Below are positions 1 to 9,299 of a DNA stretch of 64,000 nt, in pieces. The translations under genes were made by a program, and so were the position numbers. Each line of letters begins with the position of its first letter. The first letter of the stretch is position 1. The notes under the pieces were generated by a model. The model was not told the DNA's origin. It worked only from the letters and a program-made list of their open reading frames with translations, and searched no databases. Source of the stretch: Acetobacter sp. UBA5411 (GTDB lineage: Bacteria; Pseudomonadota; Alphaproteobacteria; Acetobacterales; Acetobacteraceae); assembly GCF_002409645.1 (NCBI RefSeq), contig NZ_DHNR01000040.1, forward strand, positions 67,954-131,953, in the 5' to 3' direction.

Positions 1-2
1 TT

Positions 3-926
3 GAGGGATGCCTTGCCTCCCGCCTGCAACCCAACCATCCGACAGACGATCTCAAGGGGATCGCCGCCTCCACGCTGGACGGGCTGCTCTACGGCATGGG
101 CGATGCGGTCATCGGCATCAATCCGGCGACGGACAGTGTCGCCAACGGGCTGGCGCTGCTCGACATGCTCGACCATGCCCGACAGCATTACGATATTCCC
201 ACCCAGACCTGCGTTCTGACGCATGTGACAAACACCATCGAGATCATCAATCGCGGTGGTGCTGTCGATCTGGTGTTCCAGTCCATCGCCGGCACCCAGA
301 AGGCCAATGAAGGCTTTGGCGTCAACCTCGCTATTCTCAAGGAAGCGCATGATGCCGCGCAGGGACTGAAGCGTGGCACGGTTGGCGATAACCTGATGTA
401 TTTCGAGACCGGACAGGGCGCAGCGCTTTCCGCCGACGCGCATCACGGCATTGACCAGCAGACTGTGGAGGCCCGGGCCTATGCTGTTGCACGAGCTTAT
501 AGGCCGCTACTGGTCAACACGGTCGTGGGCTTTATCGGTCCGGAATATCTCTATGACGGCAAGCAGATCATCCGTGCCGGTCTTGAAGATCATTTCTGCG
601 CCAAGCTAATGGGTGTCCCGATGGGCTGTGACGCCTGTTACACCAATCACGCCGAGGCCGATCAGGATGATATGGACAACCTGATGGTGCTGTTGGGCAC
701 GGCAGGCATTTCCTTCCTGATCGGTGTGCCGGGCGCGGATGACATCATGCTCAACTACCAGAGCCTGTCCTTCCACGACATTCTGACATTACGGACGCTG
801 CTGAACCTGAAACCGGCACCGGAATTCGCGGCATGGCTTGAAAAAATGGGTCTGTATGACAGCCATTCTGACAAAATGCTGCCTCTGTCTCCCAGCCAGA
901 CACTTCTTGGCCAGATGATTGCCTGA
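3..926 (+). CDS. eutB: Ethanolamine ammonia-lyase large subunit EutB (5' truncated by window edge)
   Basis: This is the C-terminal 307 residues of EutB, the catalytic large subunit of adenosylcobalamin-dependent ethanolamine ammonia-lyase, which cleaves ethanolamine to acetaldehyde and ammonia. The reading frame is open from base 3, and the start lies left of the window; EutB is normally about 455-465 residues. Family-typical stretches are the LASRLQPNHPTDD region followed by DGLLYGMGDAVIGINPA, then GFVNL-type loops, the cysteine-containing GCDACYTNHAEADQDD segment and the C-terminal FLIGVPGADDIMLNYQSLSF motif. The stop codon lies one base before the eutC ATG, so the two subunits are translated together. 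No microcompartment shell gene is visible, and whether eutA lies upstream cannot be seen. Confidence 0.95.
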   Translation, partial: EGCLASRLQPNHPTDDLKGIAASTLDGLLYGMGDAVIGINPATDSVANGLALLDMLDHARQHYDIPTQTCVLTHVTNTIEIINRGGAVDLVFQSIAGTQKANEGFGVNLAILKEAHDAAQGLKRGTVGDNLMYFETGQGAALSADAHHGIDQQTVEARAYAVARAYRPLLVNTVVGFIGPEYLYDGKQIIRAGLEDHFCAKLMGVPMGCDACYTNHAEADQDDMDNLMVLLGTAGISFLIGVPGADDIMLNYQSLSFHDILTLRTLLNLKPAPEFAAWLEKMGLYDSHSDKMLPLSPSQTLLGQMIA

Positions 927-927
927 C

Positions 928-1728
928 ATGACAGACAAGACACTCCCCACCGCATCGACCGGAGGCGGCAGCCCTGACCCGTGGCACGGACTGCGTTCCC
1001 TCACTCGCGCCCGCATCGGGCTGGGCCGCAGCGGAAATGCCCAGCGTAGCACGGATGTTCTCGCATTTCAGGCGGCCCACGCACAAGCGCGTGACGCCGT
1101 GCATGCACCGCTCGACATCGACACGATGCAGGCGCAGCTGAAGGACGAGCCCTGCCTGATCGTTCACAGCCGCGCACCGGATCGCCCGACCTATCTACGT
1201 CGGCCTGATCTGGGACGGCGTCTTGATGCCGAAAGTCTCGCCAGTCTAAAAAAAGGCAGTTGGGACGTTGTGTTTGTCGCTGCAGATGGCCTTTCCTCCG
1301 TCGCCACGACGGAAGGTGCGGTCGCTCTGTATCACGCGATGAAAGAGCGCCTCCAAGACTGGTCGATTGCGCCTCTTGTCATCGCAAAGGAAGGCCGTGT
1401 CGCCATTGGCGATGAGATCGCCGCCGCCATGGGAGCGAGCATGGTGGTCATGATGATTGGCGAACGTCCGGGGCTCAGCGTTGCAAACAGCATGGGCGTC
1501 TATCTCACATACGCACCCCGCGTTGGCTGCCCGGATTCGGCGCGCAACTGCCTTTCCAACATTCACCCTCACGGCCAGCAAACGGCTGTGGCGGCTGACA
1601 AACTCGCCTGGCTGATGCGCGAGGCCAGACAGCGAAAGCTGACCGGCGTCGATCTAAAAGATGACGCGCCAGAAAGCACCCTTCTCCAACAGACACCACC
1701 CGCTCTTGATAAGGACACACGCGCATGA
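928..1728 (+). CDS. eutC: Ethanolamine ammonia-lyase small subunit EutC
   Basis: EutC is the light chain of ethanolamine ammonia-lyase and, with EutB, forms the cobalamin-binding site. The 266-residue protein has a variable N-terminal 70 residues and then the conserved core: VFVAADGLSSVAT, a GRVAIGDEIA segment, IGERPGLSVANSMGVYLTY and the C-terminal cluster with RNCLSNIHPHG. I chose the ATG at 928, which follows the eutB TGA by one base; an in-frame TTG at 919 would overlap eutB. The gene ends in an ATGA overlap with the permease start. The length is slightly below the E. coli protein but ordinary for proteobacteria that use the short, microcompartment-free pathway. Confidence 0.94.
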   Translation: MTDKTLPTASTGGGSPDPWHGLRSLTRARIGLGRSGNAQRSTDVLAFQAAHAQARDAVHAPLDIDTMQAQLKDEPCLIVHSRAPDRPTYLRRPDLGRRLDAESLASLKKGSWDVVFVAADGLSSVATTEGAVALYHAMKERLQDWSIAPLVIAKEGRVAIGDEIAAAMGASMVVMMIGERPGLSVANSMGVYLTYAPRVGCPDSARNCLSNIHPHGQQTAVAADKLAWLMREARQRKLTGVDLKDDAPESTLLQQTPPALDKDTRA

Positions 1729-3080
1729 CCACGGGTGCGACAAAACTCAATAAGACACTGAGTGCTTTCCATTTATGGGGGATCGGTGTCGGTCTTGTGA
1801 TTTCAGGCGAATATTTCGGCTGGAGTTATGGATGGGGCACGGCCGGAACGCTTGGCTTCATGGTCGCCACGATCTTCGTGGCGCTGATGTACACTTCCTT
1901 TATCTTCAGTTTTACGGAACTGACGACGGCTATTCCCCATGCAGGTGGCCCGTTCACCTACAGCTTCCGCGCACTGGGTCCACTGGGAGGTCTGATCGCA
2001 GGCCTTGCGACGCTCGTTGAATTCATTTTTGCACCTCCTGCGATCGCTCTTGCGATTGGCGCTTATCTGAACGTGCAGTTTCCGGCCTTATCACCCAAAG
2101 TTGCGGCCGTGGGCGCTTACATCATCTTCATGGCGCTCAATATAATCGGCGTTCACATTGCCGCATCCTTTGAACTGTTCGTGACAATAGCGGCTATTAT
2201 CGAACTCCTTGTCTTCATGGGTGTGGTCGCACCCGCCTTCTCATGGAATAATTTCGTTCATGATGGATGGGGCGTTGCTCCTCACTTCGGTCTTGAAGCC
2301 ATGGGAGGCATTTTTGCAGCCATTCCTTTCGCCATCTGGTTCTTTCTCGCCATTGAAGGCGTGGCGATGGCCGCAGAAGAAGCAAAAGACCCGAAACGCT
2401 CGATTCCCGTGGCCTATATTGCAAGTGTGCTGACGCTCGTTTCCCTTGCTTTCGGCGTCATGATCTTTGCCGGCGGTGTTGGCGACTGGAAAGCACTGGC
2501 GAATCTGAATGATCCGCTTCCCGAGGCCATGAAGCGCGTTGTCGGAACCAACAGCGGTTGGCTGCACATGCTGGTATGGCTTGGACTTTTCGGTCTTGTC
2601 GCCTCCCTGCACGGCATCATCATGGGCTACGCCCGTCAGATCTTCGCTCTGGCCCGCGCCGGATTTCTTCCTGCGGTCCTGGGAAAAATCCATCCACGTT
2701 TCCAGACCCCTTACGTCGCCACCATTGCAGGCGGAATCGTGGGAATCGCTGCTATTTTCTCCGATGATGTTGTGTCGATCGCCGGTCAGTCCCTGACGGC
2801 TACACTCGTCACAATGTCGGTTTTCGGCGCTCTGACCATGTATATTCTCAGCATGATCAGCCTGTTCGTGCTGCGTCGCAAGGAGCCGAACATGGAGCGC
2901 TCCTACCGTGCGCCGCTCTATCCGATCCTTCCAGGACTCGCCTTGAGTTGCGCAATTGTCGCACTGACTGCGGTTATTTTTTACAACACAACAATCTTCT
3001 TGATTTATATCACGTTCGTAATGATTTTATCTGTATTCTTTATGATGCGATCCACGAAGAAGCGTCTGCAGGCTTCCTGA
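1725..3080 (+). CDS. eat: Ethanolamine permease (APC superfamily)
   Basis: This is a 451-residue polytopic inner-membrane transporter of the amino acid/polyamine/organocation superfamily, in the ethanolamine permease group. The N-terminus SAFHLWGIGVGLVISGEYFGWSYGW carries the TM1 glycine-rich unwound helix of APC proteins. About 12 hydrophobic segments follow, with the IEGVAMAAEEAKDPKRS loop between TM6 and TM7 that marks this subfamily. It overlaps eutC by ATGA, so eutB, eutC and the permease form one translationally coupled operon, which supports ethanolamine as the substrate. The barrel gene follows 35 bp later with no visible terminator. The tail is basic (MMRSTKKRLQAS). The symbol eat is used for related actinobacterial and pseudomonad permeases, so the name is homology-based. 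Confidence 0.9.
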   Translation: MTTGATKLNKTLSAFHLWGIGVGLVISGEYFGWSYGWGTAGTLGFMVATIFVALMYTSFIFSFTELTTAIPHAGGPFTYSFRALGPLGGLIAGLATLVEFIFAPPAIALAIGAYLNVQFPALSPKVAAVGAYIIFMALNIIGVHIAASFELFVTIAAIIELLVFMGVVAPAFSWNNFVHDGWGVAPHFGLEAMGGIFAAIPFAIWFFLAIEGVAMAAEEAKDPKRSIPVAYIASVLTLVSLAFGVMIFAGGVGDWKALANLNDPLPEAMKRVVGTNSGWLHMLVWLGLFGLVASLHGIIMGYARQIFALARAGFLPAVLGKIHPRFQTPYVATIAGGIVGIAAIFSDDVVSIAGQSLTATLVTMSVFGALTMYILSMISLFVLRRKEPNMERSYRAPLYPILPGLALSCAIVALTAVIFYNTTIFLIYITFVMILSVFFMMRSTKKRLQAS

Positions 3081-3115
3081 GCCAGTCAGAGTCGATCACG
3101 AGAGAGGGAAGTTAT

Positions 3116-4594
3116 ATGATCGAAAAATACCGCAGAAAAGGCCTGCTTCTTTCATCAACGCTGGTGACAGCAAGCCTGATCCTGCCGTATGCGGCCCACG
3201 CACAGACTGTGTCATCGCCTGCTCCGGCCACGGCTCCTGTCGTCAACATCAATGCACCGAAGGAGACACCCGCTCCTGACGCGCTTGCTGACAACAACAA
3301 ACTCGTCGATGATGATGTTGCGGAAACCGAAGAAAGCCTGAAAGTCGTACAGGGCAACATCTTCCACCCCAAGGCAGGAAAACCTCTCTCCTACTGGGAT
3401 GGATTGGTGGGGCACCTCACCGTGGAAGCCGGTATCGCCGGCAACCCTTGGACACGCTCGGCACGCAACTTCGGACAGTTCTATGTTGACCGCGCCAACA
3501 CCGTTACACTCAACCAGATCATGGGTTCCCTCTCCCATCCTGTAACGAGCATTGGTGATGGTTACGGCTTCGGCTTCAACTTTGAAGTCATGTATGGTTC
3601 GGACGCCCGTTTCGATCCGACCGCAGGTATGGGTGACGGGTCTCTGACCGGCCTGTATCAGTGGGTTCCGACACAGGCACATGTTGACTTCCACATGCCG
3701 TGGCTCTTCAAGCGCGGTATCGATGTCCAGCTTGGTCAGATGTATGGTCTGCTCGGTTCCGAAGGCACACCGGCTCTTGCCCGTCCCTTCTATACCTTCA
3801 ACTATGCCTCGGATTACATCGTACCGTTCCAGGTCATCGGCATCTATACCACCCTGCACTTGAACAAGCATGTTGACTGGATTCTGGGCATTGACGCGGG
3901 CAACTCAACGTCCTTCGGCAATGCCGGAAACAACAGCCGTCCGAAGGGAACTTTCGGCTTCGCCTTCAACGATCTCATGGATGGCAAGCTGAGCTTCCAT
4001 CTCCTTGGTCACTTCGGTCCGCAGGGCAACAATGGTGAATCGCGGGCCGCAGCCGGCTGGTACAGTGTGGGCGTCGGCAAGATCGCCAATGAAAAGATGC
4101 AGTATAACGGCGACATTCTTGCGACCTACAAGCTCAACAAAAAGATGACCATCACCATTGATGGGACCTATCTGCATGATGATCTGGCGCGTGATGATGT
4201 CTATGGTGTCACAAGCTATTTCGCCTACGACATTAATCCGAACCTGACCTTCAACGCCCGTGGTGAAATCCTGCGTGACAACACAGGCGGCACGATCGCT
4301 GAATATTCAAGCTTCACATCCTTCACCAAGGCCCTGACAAACCAGCCTTACCCCTACTATGTTGCCGCCCCCACGACCTTTGGTGCTCTGACAGTCGGCG
4401 TCACCTATCGTCCGGAATTCATCAACAAACATGTCAGTTTCGGACAGTTCACCTTCCGTCCGGAAGTCCGTCTCGACAAATCGCTCAACGGGACACGCCC
4501 CTTCAACCAGGCGGGCACAGCCGCCAATCCAGTCGTGAACAACGGCACCAGCAACATGCTGTGGTTCAACGCCGATGCCATCTGGGCCTTCTGA
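3116..4594 (+). CDS. Outer-membrane beta-barrel protein (BBP2/OmpL-like porin family)
   Basis: This 492-residue protein has a signal peptide (basic MIEKYRRKG, hydrophobic LLLSSTLVTASLILPYAAHA, cleavage before Q). A low-complexity Ala/Pro linker follows, then about 400 residues of alternating aromatic/hydrophobic strands ending in F (DAIWAF), the usual Omp85/BAM signal. The LGQMYGLLGSEGTPALARPF stretch followed by FYTFNYASDYIVPF resembles the putative beta-barrel porin-2 family. I chose the ATG at 3116 because only it places the signal peptide at the N-terminus; the frame remains open upstream into the permease gene. It follows the ethanolamine permease closely, so it may carry ethanolamine or a related amine across the outer membrane. 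That substrate is inferred only from position. Confidence 0.8.
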   Translation: MIEKYRRKGLLLSSTLVTASLILPYAAHAQTVSSPAPATAPVVNINAPKETPAPDALADNNKLVDDDVAETEESLKVVQGNIFHPKAGKPLSYWDGLVGHLTVEAGIAGNPWTRSARNFGQFYVDRANTVTLNQIMGSLSHPVTSIGDGYGFGFNFEVMYGSDARFDPTAGMGDGSLTGLYQWVPTQAHVDFHMPWLFKRGIDVQLGQMYGLLGSEGTPALARPFYTFNYASDYIVPFQVIGIYTTLHLNKHVDWILGIDAGNSTSFGNAGNNSRPKGTFGFAFNDLMDGKLSFHLLGHFGPQGNNGESRAAAGWYSVGVGKIANEKMQYNGDILATYKLNKKMTITIDGTYLHDDLARDDVYGVTSYFAYDINPNLTFNARGEILRDNTGGTIAEYSSFTSFTKALTNQPYPYYVAAPTTFGALTVGVTYRPEFINKHVSFGQFTFRPEVRLDKSLNGTRPFNQAGTAANPVVNNGTSNMLWFNADAIWAF

Positions 4595-4623
4595 TCCAGA
4601 CCACGCATAAACAGACTGTCTAC

Positions 4624-4649
4624 ACAGGGGAGTGTCTGCACTCCCCTGT
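4624..4649 (+). terminator. Hairpin after the ethanolamine operon
   Basis: A perfect 11-bp stem (ACAGGGGAGTG pairing with CACTCCCCTGT) with a TCTG loop lies 30 bp after the porin stop codon. It is GC-rich and very stable, but only mixed bases follow, without a clear T-run. It probably ends or stabilises the eut-porin transcript before dgt. Confidence 0.6.
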
Positions 4650-4725
4650 ACGAAAAGAGATCGCCACCAGCGCCTCTCGCCATGATCCTGTGAACATGAT
4701 CTTATAGGCCAACCAACCACCATGG

Positions 4726-5967
4726 ATGGGCCTGATGGTCACAGCTCCTTTTGCAGTCAACGCACATGCCTCACGCGGCAGACTCTATGATGAGCCCGCG
4801 TCTCCCACACGCTCGCCCTGGCAGCGGGATCGTGACCGGGTCATCCATTCATCAGGCTTCCGGCGGCTCCAGTACAAAACTCAGGTTTTCATCAATCACG
4901 AGGGGGATTTCTTCCGCACCCGCCTGACCCATTCCCTCGAAGTCGCCCAGATCGCACGATCCATGGCCCGGTATTTCGGTGCGGATGAAGACATCACTGA
5001 AGCCATCGCCCTCGCCCATGATCTTGGTCACACTCCTTTTGGTCATGCGGGAGAGGACGCCCTTTCCCTCGCGATGGAGCCGTGGGGCGGGTTCGATCAC
5101 AATACACAGGCCCTCCGGCAGGTGACTGTACTGGAGCAACGTTATCTCCAGTTTGATGGCCTCAATCTGACATGGGAAACGCTGGAAGGGCTGGTAAAAC
5201 ATAACGGCCCGGTCAACCATGTTTCCGGCTGGCTGCGAGATTATACAGCAGCTCAGGATCTGGAGTTGCACACCTTCGCTTCGCTTGAAGCGCAGCTGGC
5301 GGCCTTGGCCGACGATATTGCCTATCACGGCCATGATCTGGACGACGGGATCAAATCCGGTCTGCTCACGCTGGACGATCTGGTTGATGTGCCAGTGGTT
5401 AGCGATGCTTTGCGGGAAGCACGTCGGATTGCCGCAACCCTGCCGCCCCGTCCTGTTACATCATTCGGAGCCGGTAGCCGCACGGGGGATGCGCCCACGA
5501 CCGCCAGCGCATCCATCGCTACACAGGATCAACGCCTCCGCCATGAGATGGTGAGGCGTATCGTCCATGCTCTCGTCTCGGATGTTCTCAAACAAACCGA
5601 AAAAAATCTCGTCGCGCTCGAACCGAAATCCGCCAGCGACATCCGTCATGCCGCCAAGCCGGTTGTGAGTTTCAGCCCAGCCATGGGCGAAGCCAACGCG
5701 CAGATCCGTTCTTTCCTGTTCGCCAATCTTTACCGGCACTGGAAAGTCAAGCGGATGACGCACAAGGCGAAGCACGTGGTCGCCGAGCTTTTCGATACGC
5801 TGGGCTCATCCCCGGGTCTTCTGCCCGACGGATGGCGTGAACAGGCCGATGCCGCCGCCGATGAAGCGGGACGCCGCCGTGTCGTAGCCGACTATCTAGC
5901 GTCCATGACCGACCGTTTCGCGATGGAAGAGCATCGGCGTCTGACCGATCTGTCCGTGCCGGGGTAA
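4726..5967 (+). CDS. dgt: Deoxyguanosinetriphosphate triphosphohydrolase-like protein
   Basis: This is a 413-residue HD-domain dNTP triphosphohydrolase, which removes triphosphate from dGTP/dNTPs in nucleotide-pool control. The N-terminus has SPWQRDRDRVIHSSGFRRL and the KTQVF segment typical of the dGTPase family. The metal-binding HD signature follows as RTRLTHSLEVAQIAR and LAHDLGHTPFGHAGE, with a further histidine in FDHNTQALR; the later DDIAYHGHDLDDG carries another conserved Asp pair. The length fits the short dGTPase-like group rather than the 505-residue E. coli enzyme. The start may be ATG 4726 or ATG 4735. The gene stands alone, with the next gene convergent. Confidence 0.93.
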   Translation: MGLMVTAPFAVNAHASRGRLYDEPASPTRSPWQRDRDRVIHSSGFRRLQYKTQVFINHEGDFFRTRLTHSLEVAQIARSMARYFGADEDITEAIALAHDLGHTPFGHAGEDALSLAMEPWGGFDHNTQALRQVTVLEQRYLQFDGLNLTWETLEGLVKHNGPVNHVSGWLRDYTAAQDLELHTFASLEAQLAALADDIAYHGHDLDDGIKSGLLTLDDLVDVPVVSDALREARRIAATLPPRPVTSFGAGSRTGDAPTTASASIATQDQRLRHEMVRRIVHALVSDVLKQTEKNLVALEPKSASDIRHAAKPVVSFSPAMGEANAQIRSFLFANLYRHWKVKRMTHKAKHVVAELFDTLGSSPGLLPDGWREQADAAADEAGRRRVVADYLASMTDRFAMEEHRRLTDLSVPG

Positions 5968-6152
5968 TATCAGCGGCGTTACGGATTGACCCTTCTCTGC
6001 CTTTCCCCACAGGGAGACGCAGCCTTTCTTGACCTTGAGGTATTGATAACAGACCGGTTTCCAGAAGCGCCATCTTTGACGGGGTTTGAGGCTGCGGTCC
6101 GAAAAAAGCCAATCCCGGACACCACAATGACATACAGAAACACCGAAGTTTC

Positions 6153-9100
6153 CTACCGTCCTGCTTCAAACACATCCTGCAAAATACTGTTCAGTCGAAC
6201 AGCATAAGCTTTGGCGCTGTTCTCCTGCTCAAGCATCCTTAAGGCGCCATCGCGTACTGTGTTCCACAGTTCCTCGTCCGTGTAGAGAGCCACCACACGC
6301 TCGGCGAAACGTTCGGCATCGTTGTCGCCGCCCGACACAATCTCCAGACCATCCCGCCAGCCAAGCTGACGGCAGAGGAGATCAGACGCCACCACCGGCA
6401 ATCCGTAGGATGCCGCCTCATGCACCTTGAAGGGAATACCGCCCGCATAACGGGTCGGCGCGATAAAAACACGGTGCGTCGCATACAGTTCTGACGGGTC
6501 TTTGACCGGTCCAAGCAACTCGACACGCGGATCACGCCCCAGAACACTGAGATCAACTGCGGCCCCACGGAAACCGGCGACAGAGAACCGGACATCCTCA
6601 GGCAGACGATCCCGCAGCAGGGGCAGAACCTTCTCCACGAACCAGATCAGGCTGTCATGGTTAGGCGAGTTAGGCTCATGAATAGCTCCGAGAAAGAGCA
6701 TGTCACGGCGCTCGTCCCATGCCCTCGGTATCGGTCTGACAGGACACATGTGCCCGAGCTCAGCGACGTTTTCAAAGCCAGCCTCATGCAGAGTGCGCAC
6801 GTCCAGCGAATTGACTGCGACAATCTTCCGGCAGAACCAGGCCGCTGCAAATTCAGCACCCAGCGCTTCGTCCAGCGTTCGCGTCTGCGGCTCGTCAAAC
6901 AGCTGCGCCTTCAACAGATCACGAGGAGACGTAACCGCCTCCGTGTCGAGCACAACCGCATTGAGCGGCAGCGCAGGAGCCTGCGCCATCAGAATCGGCA
7001 GCAATCTGCCTATGTTATGCGTCCGGCCAATCCACACACAGTCCCATACTCCGCTGCGTTCCTGCAGAAATGCGTCAAGCGTCTCATAACCACGGTCATG
7101 CAGAACCTCCACCTCCGGCGGAAAATCCGCATAGATCCGGGATAGGGGGTCAACCGACGCATAGATCGGAAAGACCGTGACCTGATGACCAAGCGCCGCC
7201 ATGGTGCGCACAATGTCATTGGAGCGCACGAAGCCGGAGCCCAGACTGCGCAAGGGCACGCGATCCTCAATAAAGAGAATACGTTTGACCGACGCGCCAG
7301 CGTTACTGCGGGCACGCGCCGCAAGCCGGGGAGATGGCGGGAAAGCCTGTGCAAAAATGGCGGCGTGTCGCTGTTTCAGACGGTGACGATCCGCCGTATC
7401 AAAAGCAGACGCTTCCTTATCGCTGACATCCTGCGAAGTCAGAAATGCAGGCTCATAGCCAACATGCCGCCCTGCCTCCGCAGCGCGCAGACAAAGGTCA
7501 GCCAATTGCGCCGCCTCAGACTCCAGCCGCCCGTCAAATCCCTCCAGCTTTTCCAGCAAAGTACGGTCAATCAGGAGAGCAGGGACCGTCCCACATGCCA
7601 CAGGTCGGCGGAAACAGGCGGCAGGCTCTTCCATCGTGGCGTTTTCAAGATAATGGATCAGCGATCCATCCCGCCCGATCAGAGCGCCCGCTTCGAGAAT
7701 ACGACCGTCAGCCCGCAGGGTCAGACCCGTCACAACGCCGATACACTCCTCCGCCGAAGGTACTTGCGTGTCGAGCGCATCAAGTGCGGCCTGCAAGCTG
7801 CCGTGAGCCAGACGCATCCCCTGCCCCAGCCATAGCACCGCCGTTCCGCGAGCATGAGGCAGCGCTGCTTTCAGCGCCTCGGCCCGTGTCACCGAACGAT
7901 CCAGTCTCAGAATCTGCATGCCACGGGCAAAATGCTGCAGACGCGTCGTATCGTCACGTGACCCTGCATCCACGACGATAACATCCAGAGGCCCGGCATA
8001 GGTCATGTGCAGGGCCGACAGGGTAGAGAGGGTCAGGGACAGACGATTGCGGACAAGGAGAATAACACTGAGGCGCGGCTCATCCTGCGCGGTAAAATCC
8101 AGAGGACGCGCAGCCAGAAGCGGTAGAAGGTTTTCAGCTTTGCGCACCGCGAGCCCTTCGAACACTTTCAGATCCGGACGTTCCAACCCTGCATCGAGTG
8201 GCTGCTGGTGCCGACGGGACAGCCAGTGCTCGAACACATCGCGTACCAGACCGCGCTCGATATCAGCCCGGACCGTTCCCGAGAAAAAGTAGGCGTTGAG
8301 ATCGACATCCGGATGGGGGCGACGACGTTCGAATGCGCCATAACGCAGGAAATGGTCGTAGGCGGAACGAAGCTGCCCCGTCGCTATCGCGTCCGCGATA
8401 TCGGGATACTGCTCCAGATAATAGGCTTCACTGAACCACTCCAGACCGCAGAATTCGACCGGCGTTTTATTGGTCAGGAAATGATGCAGCGGGTTGCGTA
8501 TCTGCCCCGCCTCCACCGCTTCTGATACTTCTGGATAGGTTTTCAGATACCATTCAGGATCGAAATACCAACTGACCCTGAGAGTGTTCTGTTCGGCTTC
8601 ATCAGCCAGAAAGGCCGCAAACGGTCCGGTTTCCGGAATGGAAAGCGCACTAGTCTTTCCTGCCGCCTGTCCGGGGGAGCCGTCGCCCCTGACACGGGCA
8701 TGAGCGTAATAGAGATGCGGATCAAACAGCAGGTGGCCGGAGCGGAATTCACGGTCGCCATATCGAAGATAATGATCGTATCCGTTGAACGCACCGAGCC
8801 GTTCCAGCGTGGCCCGAGTCATGTCCGGATAGCGTGCAAGGTAAACTGTTTCTGAGAATAGCCAGTGCGGAGACCGGTTGATGTAACCATCCGAACAGTA
8901 ATGAGCGAAGCCGGACTCAAAAGAACCGGCATGCACTGCTGCTGCGACGTCAGGATTGACCTGCAGATACCATTCTTCATCAAAAAAACGATTGGGTGAG
9001 AGATGCAGCTCTCCGACAGTCTCTGCATAATGTGCGGCGAGCGCTTCCGGGTCCGCATCGACCAGATCGCCCAGCACATCCCGATAACGGGTACGATACC

Positions 9101-9167
9101 ACTCGGCGTCAAAGCGCCCCCAGAGAGGAGCATTATCAGCAGGAAGCGCAGAAACGACAGACGACAC
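6153..9167 (-). CDS. Large multidomain glycosyltransferase (N-terminal repeats, GT2-like and GT4-like domains)
   Basis: This protein has about 1004 residues in three parts. Residues about 20-315 hold five or six degenerate repeats of the form FDxxWYLxxYPDVxxAVxxG...HYLxxG, for example FDEEWYLQVNPDV and FDPEWYLKTYPEV. Around 365-600 is a GT-A-like family 2 domain (LSVILLVRNR, then VIVVDAGSRDDTT). The C-terminal third is a GT-B family 4 domain with FLGAIHEPNSPNHDSL and GGIPFKVHEAASYGLPVVASD, where the Glu of HEA matches the nucleotide-sugar-binding acid. Such proteins make surface polysaccharide or glycosylate surface proteins. I prefer the GTG at 9167, with AAAGG seven bases upstream; a TTG at 9215 would add 16 residues. 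There are no membrane segments. The sugar specificity is unknown and no other polysaccharide genes adjoin it. Confidence 0.82.
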   Translation of the reverse strand: MSSVVSALPADNAPLWGRFDAEWYRTRYRDVLGDLVDADPEALAAHYAETVGELHLSPNRFFDEEWYLQVNPDVAAAVHAGSFESGFAHYCSDGYINRSPHWLFSETVYLARYPDMTRATLERLGAFNGYDHYLRYGDREFRSGHLLFDPHLYYAHARVRGDGSPGQAAGKTSALSIPETGPFAAFLADEAEQNTLRVSWYFDPEWYLKTYPEVSEAVEAGQIRNPLHHFLTNKTPVEFCGLEWFSEAYYLEQYPDIADAIATGQLRSAYDHFLRYGAFERRRPHPDVDLNAYFFSGTVRADIERGLVRDVFEHWLSRRHQQPLDAGLERPDLKVFEGLAVRKAENLLPLLAARPLDFTAQDEPRLSVILLVRNRLSLTLSTLSALHMTYAGPLDVIVVDAGSRDDTTRLQHFARGMQILRLDRSVTRAEALKAALPHARGTAVLWLGQGMRLAHGSLQAALDALDTQVPSAEECIGVVTGLTLRADGRILEAGALIGRDGSLIHYLENATMEEPAACFRRPVACGTVPALLIDRTLLEKLEGFDGRLESEAAQLADLCLRAAEAGRHVGYEPAFLTSQDVSDKEASAFDTADRHRLKQRHAAIFAQAFPPSPRLAARARSNAGASVKRILFIEDRVPLRSLGSGFVRSNDIVRTMAALGHQVTVFPIYASVDPLSRIYADFPPEVEVLHDRGYETLDAFLQERSGVWDCVWIGRTHNIGRLLPILMAQAPALPLNAVVLDTEAVTSPRDLLKAQLFDEPQTRTLDEALGAEFAAAWFCRKIVAVNSLDVRTLHEAGFENVAELGHMCPVRPIPRAWDERRDMLFLGAIHEPNSPNHDSLIWFVEKVLPLLRDRLPEDVRFSVAGFRGAAVDLSVLGRDPRVELLGPVKDPSELYATHRVFIAPTRYAGGIPFKVHEAASYGLPVVASDLLCRQLGWRDGLEIVSGGDNDAERFAERVVALYTDEELWNTVRDGALRMLEQENSAKAYAVRLNSILQDVFEAGR

Positions 9168-9299
9168 CCATGGCCCTTTCAACACCTGGCGAGGACATCT
9201 CCCCGAGCATGGCAACGGTTATGCTGCTGGAGACAATGTGTGAAGGGCTTTTCTGCCTTCGACACCTGTCTCCCTTTGGCATGCATGACGCGACTGGCG

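Noticed and set aside
5986..6207. 73-codon frame between dgt and the glycosyltransferase
   Set aside because: It has no good start, runs into the antisense of the glycosyltransferase gene and has no recognisable motif.
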